A stretch of 64,000 nucleotides of DNA, taken from NCBI GenBank assembly GCA_027257055.1, contig JAPVLO010000074.1, forward strand, positions 4,603,001 through 4,667,000. Direction: 5' to 3'. The notes under the pieces are model-generated. The model made no database searches and was not told the origin of the DNA. It saw only the letters and a program-made list of their open reading frames with translations. Origin of the DNA: Cephalopachus bancanus. Its lineage: Eukaryota; Chordata; Mammalia; Primates; Tarsiidae. Position 1 is the first letter of the stretch. Each line of letters begins with the position of its first letter. The translations under genes were made by a program, and so were the position numbers. Shown one piece after another: positions 34,134-44,799 of this stretch.

Positions 34134-35420
34134 GTTTTTGGATATTTTATTCTTTTTCTTTTCATTGTTTGTTTCACTTTTTTACTTAATTGGGACGCTT
34201 TTATTTTCATATTTATAATCTTTCCTTACCATGTTTTATTTACCGATGACCCCATTGAAGATATTCTGTGTTCTTATTGCAGTGTGTTTTATTTCTACCA
34301 TTTTTTTCCTTCTTTCTTAGAAATTTCCATATATCTGCTTATATTATACCTCTATTAATGTTGCATATTTACATTATGTATCTGTTTATGTTATATATTT
34401 ATTTTGCACATCTTTTCATGTTGTATACAGTTTACAATACAGCCCTTAATGTATCAATTATGATTATTTTAAAATCTCTAACAACTCCCAAATTGATGTG
34501 ATAGCTAAGTCTGGTTCTGATGCTTGTTTTGTCTCTTCAGAGTATATATATTTTTTCTTATCTATTGACATTCTTTGTGCATTTTTATTGGAAGCTGGTC
34601 GTTTTGTATTGAGAAATACAAAACTGAAGAACTGAAAAATAAGAACTGAAGTAAAGAGGCCTTGAATGAGAGAATGTATGTCAACCTGAAAGCTGAACTC
34701 TGTTTAATGTTTTGTGTATCGATTTCAAGTTTCTCTAGTGTACTTTTTTTTCTCTTGACTTTGGTCTTCCTTTATTACTTCTCCTCAAACAGAGTCATTG
34801 TCTTTTTGTAATCTCCCCTTATCATGTTTGAGCCCCGTTTGTTTGGCAATATGGTGTGAGAGGGAGGAAGCTCTCCATAATCTTATGACTAAATGTCACT
34901 TTTTAGTGAGCCTATGTCTCAGACCTGTGACTTTCCCAAGTGTTTATCCAGTCGTATAGTTCTTTCTCTCTTGGGTGAGATTGGAAAGCTGGAGGGGTCT
35001 ACAGTGGGAATCATGCCCTTTCTCAACTGGGATAAGGCTTTAATAAAGTGCTTCTCCCAGAAAGTAGGCTTTGTTATAAAAACACTTCAGGAATATATTT
35101 CAGTGATTTCTCTTCCATGCCTCCCACAAAGTTCATGAGGGGATATTACTGAGATCTTTATCATTAAACCCTGGTAGAGTTCAAGGGTGTAAAACTCATA
35201 AAAGTGTGTGGATCCCCTAAGACTTAAGCTCCCAGAAGTTTCTTACCCTCAATCTAGCCCATACTCAGCTTCTAGTACTTTGTCAAAATTATTATTTTAA
35301 TTTCTCTATTTATAGTTCCAGCAGCATCTGCTTCAAGAAAGAAAATGTTAGCTTTAACTTTCTACATTCACCTGTCTCTCCAGATTTGGGGATGGTGTTT
35401 GTCTTAAAATCGCAGATTTC
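34134..35420 (-). mobile_element. L1M-type 5' region, antisense, piece 3
   Basis: Landmarks in order: CTTAGAAATTTCCATATATC, AGTCTGGTTCTGATGCTTGT, TGGAAGCTGGTCGTTTTGTA, CTGAAGTAAAGAGGCCTTGA, GTTTAATGTTTTGTGTATCG, GGTAGAGTTCAAGGGTGTAA and AGATTTGGGGATGGTGTTTG. They match the antisense 5' UTR/ORF1 side of L1M or HAL1-type elements. Heavily diverged; the 5' end near 35420 is estimated. Confidence 0.7.
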
Positions 35421-35784
35421 TGATGAAACAAGAAAAGTCATTGATTATTCCATTTATTTAGCTTTTACTTCTTTTAAGGATAGGAGTTATGACTTCCAGG
35501 CTTTTACATGTCAAAACAAAAGTCAGAAATCTGCAAGACTTTTGTATGCATTGTTTCAAATTCCTTGTCAAGGTTGCTATAAATTATATTTTAAAAATTA
35601 CTTAATCTTGGGGAGGTTATTTTTTCTTACTGATGTGAATCATTTAATTTTAAAGAACTTAGTGACATGATTAATTTATGACAAAGAAAATACTGGAATT
35701 TTGTTTTCCATATTCCAGTTGCAATACATTTTTATTATATTTCTTCCTTTGAAGGTAAAAATAAATAGATTCCAGTAGTTTGAT
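35421..35784. other. Unique non-coding sequence
   Basis: No repeat recognised. Balanced and non-repetitive; may include conserved DNA. Confidence 0.3.
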
Positions 35785-36100
35785 TTAAGTAATTATTCAT
35801 TTGTTTATACACATTTATGAAAGCCCTAATATGGGCTGGATATTGTGTAAGGTTCTGAAGATACCACAACGAATAAGTCACTACTGAGGGCCTGAAAGAT
35901 CCCAGAGTTGAGTAGGAGGGACAGAAACTTAAACGGATACTTTAAGATAACTGGCTGAATACAGGCTTATACAGGTCCAATTAGAGTTTAAGGAGGGAGG
36001 GAAGGAGTTTGGGAAAATCAAAATTGCTTTCCCAGAAGAAATAATATCTCTCCATTCCAGAAACAGTGCCTAAGATGTTCTTGAAAAGTGCCTTGTGTTC
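35785..36100 (-). mobile_element. L2 LINE fragment, antisense
   Basis: CCCTAATATGGGCTGGATAT, GTGTAAGGTTCTGAAGATAC, CACAACGAATAAGTCACTAC, GATCCCAGAGTTGAGTAGGA and CAATTAGAGTTTAAGGAGGG match the antisense L2 3' region (its 'ageing' motif TGCCAGGCACTGTTCTAGG is degraded here). Confidence 0.6.
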
Positions 36101-37734
36101 TTGGCACTTTTCCATTCAGTAAACATTTTAGGTACCACTAAAAATTTTACATTATAGGCTGCTAGTGGAAGTATCATTTTCACTAGCAATTGAGTACCTA
36201 AACAATAACAATCTTACTTTTTGCTAGAACTCTAAGGTCTATTCCATTTTAGAAACCAATTATTATGTTTTAAAGGGATTTTGAGAGGTCTGGGAACACT
36301 GACATTGATATTCTTTAACAACTCTGCTAAAATATATATGCGCAAGTGACTTTTGCCCCTTTAGCACAATGGTCACCTTCAGAAACTATTTTGCTATTTT
36401 CGTAATGTCACCAATGATCAAAAAAATTACTGGATTGCCTATCTTTGAATTGCTTTTAGACTCTGTAGCACATTATTTTGAGTATTTACTTTTACATTAA
36501 TGATAGAACATTTTCCTCCTCTGAGATTGAATGTGATTTATGAATATAACTAAAAGTCAAATTTAAGCTAGAGAATAGAGAATGTAAGTGAAGAAACAAA
36601 TTTAAGTCAAACCAAGTTTTGACTTAAAATAATAAATTTAGTATAGCTATAATAGTAAAAACACTCCTCTAATGGAAAACTTAATCGCTATGCATCAAAA
36701 TTCATCATATAATATTTCAAAGGATTATTTTTCTATAAGGCAATATTATTTGAATTAACATAGCTTGAGGTTTTTCAAGCACTATTGCCTATAATGATAA
36801 ATCAGTTTTAATCTTGCATTCAAATCAAAGTGCTATCTTACGTGTAAACAAATGGAATAAATCATATCACTCTCACAAAATCGTAGGCTTTAATCGAAAT
36901 TGATACAAATACTTAAAAATGCAATGAAAATATTATTATTCTTAATACTTGGTTAACAACAATGAAAAACCTTTGCTTTTTCTTTAAAAATCACGATGTT
37001 TAAGAATCTAATCAGTGTCTATTGTATTGGCAGAGCTGCTAAAAGAGAAAATAGGGAGAAAGACAAACATACATTAATATATTAGCAGATGAAAAATATG
37101 TAACCGTCAAGGCAAGCTTGAAAATGGAGGTGAGAAGGATTAAAGTATGCCCTGTTCTCCAGATATTTCCTCCCCATGGAATAAAATTGCACTATGAAAT
37201 ACCTGACATCGTGCACATTGCTTTGAAATTGTATCTTGTCTGTGTCTCCATAGTCAGGGCAATAAAATGTGATGGATTTCTAGTCTCTATTGCTTCAGGT
37301 AGGATAAATTTAGGAAGCAATCATGATGTAATTGAGATCAATACAAGGTACTGAAGAACTTTGTGGTGGATCTCACTGACAGATGGAGAATAAGGACACG
37401 CCCACAGTAACCTACTTTGATGCTGAAATTTCTGGGTTTTATATCTGCTTCCCCCCCCACCTCTCTATATTAAAGAGGAACCATGAAGGGAAGAACTAGT
37501 TTTCTCTCAGTAACAAGAGCCATTGCAGTATGTCAAGCAACCCCTGGTAAACAGGATGTCTATTAGATGCAAACCACCATTTGTATGTAATTTTGTGTGA
37601 AATTATAGTTTAAATTGCATGTTCTGCTGAGTTTTGGGGGATAATGAAATAAGTGTTGAACAGCCTTGCCAGTACACTATTGAAAAATGAAGTCATTCAA
37701 AAAGAAAATCATCTGGCTGTAGAATGTGATGAAT
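36101..37734. other. Repeat-poor AT-rich tract
   Basis: No repeat is recognised over 1.6 kb, which is exceptional for this side of the window, sitting right between L1-dense zones. Long A/T-rich but non-repetitive sequence with many TAAT and CAAT cores suggests possible conserved non-coding DNA. The 78-codon frame at 37118-37354 shows no motif. Confidence 0.4.
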
Positions 37735-37991
37735 AATAACATCTAACATTTATTGGAAATGTGTGGTGTGGCAGACACTTATCTCATTTAATCCTCACAG
37801 AAATCTTTCAAAATCAACCCTAATTATATTGTTTATTTCATTAACCTTTTTTTTAAAAAAAAAGTAAATTGCAGCACAGAGAAATGCAATAATTTCCCTA
37901 AATTTTCATAGACAATAAGTGAAGATACTGGATGTCAGAAACAGGCAGGTGGACTCCAGATTTGAATGTGTAATAACAATGCAAAACCATT
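37735..37991 (-). mobile_element. MIR SINE, antisense
   Basis: ACATCTAACATTTATTGGAA, GGCAGACACTTATCTCATTT, AATCCTCACAGAAATC, AATTGCAGCACAGAGAAATG and AGGCAGGTGGACTCCAGATT follow the reverse complement of MIR across nearly its full length. Rearranged L1 copy B is inserted at its right edge. Confidence 0.82.
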
Positions 37992-38004
37992 AAGACAGTG
38001 CAGG

Positions 38005-38569
38005 AGTGATTTGTGTTCTTCAGGATATATTCCCAGTAGGGGGATTGCGGGGTCATATGGGAGGTTGGTATTTAGAGCTTTTAAGAATCGCCACACTGCT
38101 TTCCACAGAGGTTGCACTAGTTTACACTCCCACCAACAGTGTAGAAGTGTTCCCTTTTCACCACACCCTCTCCAGCAGCTGTTATTTTTTGAGTTGTTGA
38201 TAATTGCCATTCTGACTGGGGTTAGGTGGTATCTCGGTGTGGTTTTGATTTGCATCTCCCTGATGATTAGTGAGGTTGAACATTTCTTCATGACTAGAGT
38301 CTATAATACTGAGTGACCTCTCACAGAAACAAAGATCCGAATATCACATGTTCTCACTCATATAATAGACCTTAAACATCCAATGCAATACTATACGAAA
38401 ATGACTGACCGTACTGGGAAACTATGGTGGGGGGAGGGAGATGGGATTAACAGTAGCAAATATCTGTCCGGGGACGGGGAAACATCCTATATCAACAGGG
38501 TGCCTGAATGAAACGCAATTGTATATCTAACCCTTAACTGTACCCCACAACTTCACACACACACAAAAA
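38005..38569 (+). mobile_element. Rearranged L1-derived unit, copy B (inverted ORF2 segment fused to L1 3' UTR)
   Basis: Same composition as copy A at 33508-34132, in the opposite orientation: inverted ORF2 segment 38005-38292, identical joint at 38292/38293, then 3' UTR and a CACACACACA-A7 tail. A perfect 13-bp duplication AAGACAGTGCAGG lies at 37992-38004 and 38570-38582, and the base context is TT/AAGA, the preferred L1 endonuclease site. By eye I count 7 substitutions and no gaps against copy A over about 550 bases. It is shorter than copy A by roughly 40 bases at the 5' end. Both strands carry 99-118-codon ORF2-derived frames without functional context. Confidence 0.95.
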
Positions 38570-38582
38570 AAGACAGTGCAGG

Positions 38583-39550
38583 GACTAGAGGAACTACAAG
38601 ATGTTCCTCCAAAAGCCTTAATTTTGACTCCATAAATATCAGAAAGTGTTTTAAGGTATTTCAATGTGTTTCTTGGTATTAGCGTAAGTGTGTCTGCATT
38701 AATCATGTTCAAAAACATAGCCTTGTTTTGTTTGTAAGGTAGATACGTATTGCTCGAGCTATCTGGTTATTAGCTTCACAATTGCAAAGAATTCATTTCA
38801 TCTTCATGAAATGAGTTGCTGAGTTCAAAGATCAGAAATGTAATGGCAGTGCCTTCAAAGAACATAGTGCTGTATATTCTGTTCTATCCTCTACTTCCCC
38901 TGCTTCCCCAAGTTTCCCTTTGATCAAGCTAAACATCAGAATCTGGCTTTTAAAAAGATTCCAAGTGCCTTTCATTTTCTCTCGGCTGCCTGAGGAGTAA
39001 CAACTTCTGCATCTTACATGAAAAAATTTATTTCTCCCTAAAAATAACTTCAGTTTCAAATGCCCCCTGCAAAGAGGTTGAAATAATTTATCTTGAACTC
39101 TGAGAAGACAAAAGAAGGTAATTGCATGGGTGAGCCATTACCTGCAGCAGGGGAGGCAGACAGAGGAGTCATTATGGATCTTGTGAAGGTAGTATAGAGC
39201 ATTTCCTGCTTATGGCTTTGCGGGAGTAGAGGTCAGGGCACATGCAGTCTCCTTTGGGCCATTCACATCCCTTTTTGGATTATGAACGCTCACCACATCA
39301 CCAAAGCTCCTGGATGTGCTCTGGTGGTTTCGTTTCCCTGGGTTCTCTCCTTCCTCCCATTAGTGCTGTAAGTGCTAAGAGTAGCAAGTGCCTAAACAAT
39401 TAATTTCCTTGTTCCTTAGCTAAAAATAAATGTGTTCAAGTGAAAACACATGTGAAATGGTAAATGATGACTTAAATTAATAGGGCAATAACTAAAACCT
39501 TGACACCAAAAGCATGGGGCATATGGGATGATGCACATTTTGAAGAGACT
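38583..39550. other. Unique non-coding sequence
   Basis: A more GC-balanced segment at 39120-39400 has no repeat or exon signal I can defend. Open frames at 38527-39059 on the minus strand are short and motif-free. Confidence 0.35.
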
Positions 39551-40075
39551 GGAACAAGTCACCCCAAAATACGCCTCTTTCTAATAAGAATTATTTTGAG
39601 AAACTGTAATATACACATAGAAAAGGTTCTGAAAACAAAATAGAAGTTATCTTTTTTGTAAGGGAAATTTACATCTATGAAGAAAATATCCATTCATAAG
39701 GATATCTCCTTTTCTGAACCTGAAAGTGAAGAATAACTCCCCATCATTAAAAACTATCAATAAAGACACTGGCTTAAATCTGCATAACAAACTTTACCCT
39801 TGTTTACTCTTTTTTTGGGAGGGCGTCTTCTCCCCTTGTCTAGCCTTCCCCACTTGGTTTTTGTTTCAACAAATGGGTCATATTTAAACTTGAATTCATA
39901 GCATCCTCTTTGAGATTTATTCGTTTTTCTGGGAGTCTCCCATATATAATGAATTATAGATTCTATAAGCTTCTTTATGTTTTTCTCTTGTTAATCTATA
40001 ATTTGTTATAAGATGTTCCAGCTAAGACTCAAAAAGAGTAGAGGAAAAAGAAAAGATTATTCCTTTCCTACTTTT
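39551..40075 (+). mobile_element. Old LTR-like repeat, family not named
   Basis: Landmarks: GGAACAAGTCACCCCAAAAT, ATACGCCTCTTTCTAATAAG, TGCATAACAAACTTTACCCT, CCTCTTTGAGATTTATTCGT, TTTCTGGGAGTCTCCCATAT, TCTTGTTAATCTATAATTTG and GACTCAAAAAGAGTAGAGGA. They match in order a repeat I know from mammalian genomes, probably a class III LTR, read in sense. The name is not certain. Confidence 0.5.
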
Positions 40076-40630
40076 CCAAATTAATTGGTACCTTATACAT
40101 GATAAGCACTCACTGTAAATTAAATTGTAAAATGAGTCAATAAGTTTATTTGGACTTGGTTCCTCTTGTTCCAAAAAAAACCTCGAATGTTCATAGTAAC
40201 TGCATGTCTTTTGCAGTGATCATTCTTCTCTGAAAAACGATGTCAAGTTCAGTCCATTATATAAAAATTCACTTATGCAGTCATTGAAAAAAAAGAAAGG
40301 GTGTTTCACACCAGATCTGGCACATAAGTTACTCTTTGTAATCGCATATGTTCCTTCTCTCTACAGGAGAGACCCTCTTGAAGAAGGAATCACATCACAC
40401 AACTTTCCTCTTTCTAAACCATTCTCATGCTGTCTCATTTCTCCTTAGTTCTTATTTTATTCCTTTGGATGAGGTTATAGTGGGTTTTTGTACCTTTTAC
40501 CACGTCCTTTCCTGCAAAAGCAATGATATAAACAATAGTTATATTCTCAAGCAAGCCACAAAAACCCATAATAAACCTGAAATATTACATATTTGCAGTA
40601 GTAATTCTTCTTGCTATTGTTCATTCCAAG
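40076..40630. other. Unique non-coding sequence
   Basis: A 96-codon plus-strand frame at 40348-40638 is serine/leucine-rich with no family resemblance. Nothing else recognised. Confidence 0.35.
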
Positions 40631-40745
40631 TCATTTAGGCAAGTCATTTAACCTCTGTGGGCCTCAATTTCCTCTTCTGTAAAATTAGGGGGCTGAACTA
40701 CATGATATCTGTGGCCCTTTCAACCCCTACCATCTGTGGTGACAT
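40631..40745 (+). mobile_element. MIR-type SINE core
   Basis: AAGTCATTTAACCTCTGTGG, GCCTCAATTTCCTCTTCTGT, AAAATTAGGGGGCTGAACTA and GGCCCTTTCAACCCCTACC match a MIR-like core with the 'ggttggactagatgatct' tail seen in MIR3 or related old SINEs. Confidence 0.65.
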
Positions 40746-41029
40746 TTCAACTGCATTATAAATTACATGGTGGAATAAACTGAGAGCCTAACCATCATCT
40801 CTAGCGTTGTTTCACATTTCATTATCTGAAATTGTAATTCACTTCCCTTTTATAAAGGAGCCGGTTTATAAATTTGGAAACTAGCAGTCTGTTTTTGTTT
40901 TTGTTTTGTTTTGTTTAAGTTACCTCTGTCTATATAAAGCTGGGGTGAGTGAGGGATAGACAGATGAAAAGACTACTCAGCACTCTTGGGTAGACTCAAA
41001 TTTAAATCAGAGTAAGAAAAGCACAGTGC
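40746..41029. other. Unique non-coding sequence
   Basis: T/G-rich interrupted homopolymer at 40895-40920; no named repeat. Confidence 0.3.
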
Positions 41030-41250
41030 TCCTGTGAGCATGGAGTTTGAGGCAAACCTGAGTTCAAAGCCTTGCACCTCCACTTAGAAGCTCTGTAACC
41101 TTGGGCAAGTTTTGAATCTCTCTATGCCTTGTCTATAAAAGAAGGATAATGACAGCACTTACCTCAGAGGGGTTTTATTAGAATTAAATGAGGAAGTGAA
41201 TTTAAAATACCTGGTGAGCACTCAATAAACTACAACTATCAGTATTATGA
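41030..41250 (+). mobile_element. MIR SINE
   Basis: GAGCATGGAGTTTGAGGCAA, CTGAGTTCAAAGCCTTGCAC, CTCTGTAACCTTGGGCAAGT, GACAGCACTTACCTCAGAGG, GAATTAAATGAGGAAGTGAA and CCTGGTGAGCACTCAATAAA. Order and spacing fit MIR, and the tRNA-derived 5' part is well preserved, including the promoter-like GAGTTCAAAGCC box B. Confidence 0.88.
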
Positions 41251-42114
41251 AAGATAATACTTGGGTATTTATTTTCTGGTTAAGAAAATAAAAAAAGCCA
41301 CATGCCCTCAATAAATCCTCTATATTCCAACTTATTATTTTGACCTGTCCATCAAATTTTTACACTGCAGTATTTTGATACAAACAATCTATTCTGATGT
41401 CTTAGATTCAAATTTATTTAATAAAAATAAATGAATGAACAAAAATGACTTATCACTATTACTATTGCATGTGCATTGCATTTATTTTTATTAAATACAC
41501 TTGATGTATGCAAACCTGATTTTCTGTCTGAATTTAAGATTGATATAAACATTTCAAGGAGAAATAAATAACTATATTGCCAAAAAATAATTAGGGAGTA
41601 AAATCTCAAGTATTTTCAGTACATTTTCTAAAAATAAGTGCTTAGAACATGAAGCTAACAAGTTACAATTTTTTACCAAAAGTAAATGTTCTCAGTTTAT
41701 CTCCTCCCCCATCTCTTTCCGGAACTGAGCTCCTAACTTATGAACCCTACGGTTAGAGTGGTGTTGATACTGACTAAAGAACATAGACACAACCTTACAC
41801 ACTGTAATTGCTTCTGCTCTGACCCTAGAAAGCACATTACGTCATCTTACAGTAGTGCCAATCAATCATGAAAATGTTATTGATTCTTGGTGTATATTGA
41901 GTGCTATTCAAATTGCTATAAAAATGTAGGAGTAATTCATGGAATATGCCTTCTAGGAAGTTAAAATCGAATTTTAAATGATCGAATACGAAACACTGAA
42001 AACTAAAGACAGAAAAATCACAAGACAGTGGTAAGGAACTGGATTCTGAAAGAATAAAGAGAGTCAAAGAAAAAGAAAAGTTAGGTTCACGAGGCATGAC
42101 ATACCAGGCAGGCC
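41251..42114. other. Unique non-coding sequence
   Basis: No repeat recognised. The 97-codon minus-strand frame at 41837-42130 overlaps the MIR below and has no domain. Confidence 0.35.
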
Positions 42115-42262
42115 CTGTAAAACCCTTCACTTATGTAATCTCACTTAAATTCTCAGAAAAAGCAAATTTTCAGATTTCAGGTAAAGAAATTATCCCTCAA
42201 AGAAGTGAAATAATTTGGCCCAACATCACTAGATACTAAGTTAGGCAGGTGGAAAAAAAATG
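42115..42262 (-). mobile_element. MIR SINE, antisense
   Basis: TCTCACTTAAATTCTCAGAA, TTTCAGGTAAAGAAATTATC, CCTCAAAGAAGTGAAATAAT and TTGGCCCAACATCACTAGAT are the reverse complement of the MIR core. An Alu monomer is inserted just to the right. Confidence 0.7.
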
Positions 42263-42269
42263 TACTTAA

Positions 42270-42410
42270 GCTGGGCACAGTGGCACAGGCCTGTATTCCC
42301 AGTTATCTGAGAGGTTGAGGCAGAAGGATCAGTTGAGTTCAGGAGTTTAAGTCCATCATAGGCAACATAGCAAGACCTTGTTTAAAAAATTAAAAAATTA
42401 AAAAAAAAAT
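42270..42410 (+). mobile_element. Free Alu monomer (FLAM/FRAM type)
   Basis: GCTGGGCACAGTGGCACAGG, CCTGTATTCCCAGTTATCTG, AGAGGTTGAGGCAGAAGGAT, AGTTCAGGAGTTTAAGTCCA and GGCAACATAGCAAGACCTTG, followed by an A-rich tail without a second arm. Length about 140, as expected for a fossil monomer that predates the Alu dimer. Low similarity to the young Alus here. Confidence 0.8.
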
Positions 42411-42649
42411 TCAAGCTTGTAATATCTTCTTTGTATGCTTCAGAGTGGGAAGTGGACCAGGAAAGGCAATGAGTAATCATGACAGTAAAATGGCTTCTAT
42501 GAAAAAAGTAATGATTGTCTAAGATGACTGATTCCCACAGTAAGGACATTTAGATAAGTTATCTGTAAATGTTAACTATTAAGTATGTGATTTGACTTTT
42601 GCTTATGTTCTTGGGAAACAAAATAAGAACTTTCATTAATTTTAGGCTT

Positions 42650-42935
42650 TGTAGAGCTTAAATTCTAAATGTGGAAATAAAATGATAGCAAAACATCGCT
42701 ATATGTGAAGAGATGCTAGATGATGTGCAAATCACTACAGAATCATGATGAAGGGAAATTTGAATCCTACCTGGCAAATCAGGAAGTGATTTACTAAGGA
42801 GATGCTATTTGACATAAATTGGAGAATGATTGAAAGAAGATGAACATCACATCAGAAAAGAAAAATATGTGGCAAGATATGCATTCATTGTATGGTAAGA
42901 TGTTTTCTGGGAAAAGGATAAAGTTTAGTGCACAA
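42650..42935 (-). mobile_element. L2 LINE fragment, antisense
   Basis: TAGAGCTTAAATTCTAAATG, GTGGAAATAAAATGATAGCA, TGAAGAGATGCTAGATGATG, TACCTGGCAAATCAGGAAGT and GCTATTTGACATAAATTGGA follow antisense L2 as in 35785-36100, further along. Confidence 0.55.
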
Positions 42936-43899
42936 AGAGGGAGGTGGATAAGGTAATCAAGAGAGAACCAAAAGATAAAATGGGAACAATAAATTAGAGC
43001 TAGATGCAAGCAGCAGAATTAGAAGAAATGACTAAAGAAAGATGGTTAAAATGATTTTCCAAGTTATTATAAAATTCTTAGTTAATTAAGCGATTATGGA
43101 AATTAAGAAAAAGAGATACAGACATTTTAAAAGTCAGGTTACCCGGGTTTGGTGGCAAATAAAATAGTGCATCTAGGAAGAAAAAAGGGCAGATGACCAA
43201 AGTTTCTGGTCAGTGGAAAGAGTGATATTATCCACTTTAGCATATAGGAGAAAAAATAAGTATGAATGGAATTTGGGACATTTTGCTGAAGATGCTTGCA
43301 GAAAGTCTGAAATGAAGTTCGGATCATAAGATGTGGGCTAAGGATTTTCAATCTATAAATCTCAATAGAGATGCAAATTATTCAAACAGTAAAATGCAAT
43401 ACAATTGAATTTTTTAAAACTAATCAAACCTAGGTTATAACTGAAGACAACATTCAGTGTTGCTATTCTCATCCACTTAGCATGGAAGAATCCAATGTGT
43501 CAAGTTGTTAATACAAAGGAGATGTACATTCATGCAGGACATTGGAATGGCTTTATTTCTTAATGTCAGATCCAAAAACTGGCTAGGTCAGATGCAGACA
43601 AAAATAGAAGCAGAAGAGTTAGTTTTAGAAATGAACAAGAATATTCATTTTTTTTAAGACAACATAAAGAAATTATAAATCGCTGTTCATAATTAGATTA
43701 GATAGATATATAGATATATAGAAAGAAGAAAAATATTACAACTAATTCTTCTGAATTTCCAGGTAAAATGAAGTTTTAAAACAGCAGCCAAGTATGTGAT
43801 TGGGAATAGCATTTAAGTTATAAAATTGAAGACTAAATAAGGTACAAAAACAATTAAACAAAAACAACCTAAAATAGATGACCAGCATAGCAGAGTGAG
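42936..43899. other. Unique non-coding sequence
   Basis: Purine-rich (A/G) plus strand. Short ATAGATATATAG motifs around 43705. Nothing recognised. Confidence 0.3.
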
Positions 43900-44145
43900 A
43901 AAAGTTGAACTTTGAAATTAATATTTCTTGTGCTCTAAATCCAAACTTTTTCTTTTAATTAGTCATATGACTTTAGGCAAGTGATTTAACCTCTCTGAAT
44001 TGAATTCAACATCTGTAAGATAGATATAATAGTATCATAATATTCATCTTACAAGGAGTTATGAGAATGAACTAGATAATATGCATAATATATCTCAAAA
44101 TGCTTGGCAAGTGTTAATAGTTAATAGACATTATTATCACCATTA
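43900..44145 (+). mobile_element. MIR SINE
   Basis: GAGAAAAGTTGAACTTTGAA, TCATATGACTTTAGGCAAGT, GATTTAACCTCTCTGAATTG, GTTATGAGAATGAACTAGAT and TGCTTGGCAAGTGTTAATAG, in MIR order. Confidence 0.8.
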
Positions 44146-44619
44146 TTGTAATGCCCACATTGTACAACATTCATATGACCCAAATTAATATTCTTGCAGA
44201 TCTCTGTCTTCTTCTGTTAGTGCCTGGTGCTTTCCTACTAGACCCTGAAGGAAAAGGACTGATGGAGAAGAAACACTTTCTGCCATTTTGTTATTATTAC
44301 AATTGCTACTTTGCCGTGGAAATCAATTTAATTTAGAAAGTATGAATATCAGCACATTTCTGAAACTTTACTGCACCTGCAAAGAGGAACACAGGAGAGC
44401 AAGTTTCAGTAATACAGCACTGGAGCTGTGGGACTTTGTGAAATTGGAAAGGAAACTCAGCAAGTTAGAAAATCAACAGGAATGGTTTAATCTATGCTGA
44501 CCCACTTTCACCAAAAGATTGCACTGGGGGGAAAAAAGTAGAAAACATTGTGCAGCCTGGGACTTTCTAATGCAGTTTAGCTTCTGCTTTAAATCCATAA
44601 TGATCAATCTAATATTTTA
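44146..44619. other. Unique non-coding sequence
   Basis: Two overlapping plus-strand frames at 44151-44500 (61 and 70 codons) show leucine/tyrosine-rich and charged segments respectively, without a recognisable domain. Confidence 0.3.
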
Positions 44620-44775
44620 TGAATGCCTGATGAACTAAATTAAATCAAACACTTTCAGGGTGCTCAGCACGATCCTAGGTACCTCGGAAAATCCAAAACA
44701 GATACTCTCTTCCTTAAAGTAGCTTTAAATGAAATATAGCTGCAGACTAAATAAAGTAAAAAAAAAAAGTTTAAA
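44620..44775 (-). mobile_element. L2 LINE fragment, antisense
   Basis: CACTTTCAGGGTGCTCAGCA, CGATCCTAGGTACCTCGGAA, AACAGATACTCTCTTCCTTA and AAGTAGCTTTAAATG resemble the antisense L2 'GTGCTAGGTGCTGGGGATAC... ATGGAGCTTACA' run. Confidence 0.5.
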
Positions 44776-44799
44776 AGTATGAAATAAATATTCATGCAG

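Noticed and set aside
32719..34218. Open frames of 101-132 codons in the 32.7-34.2 kb segment that might look like genes
   Set aside because: They encode pieces of L1 ORF2 C-terminus ([25 protein letters not shown]) or its antisense shadow. All are truncated and lack the catalytic domains.
37935..38316. 118-codon minus-strand and 116-codon plus-strand frames
   Set aside because: The minus-strand frame is the inverted ORF2 segment of the rearranged unit (copy B) and the other is its shadow. No gene.
33497..38582. Segmental duplication as the explanation for the two rearranged L1 units
   Set aside because: Flanking DNA is unrelated, and each unit ends at its own target-site duplication, so block duplication does not fit.
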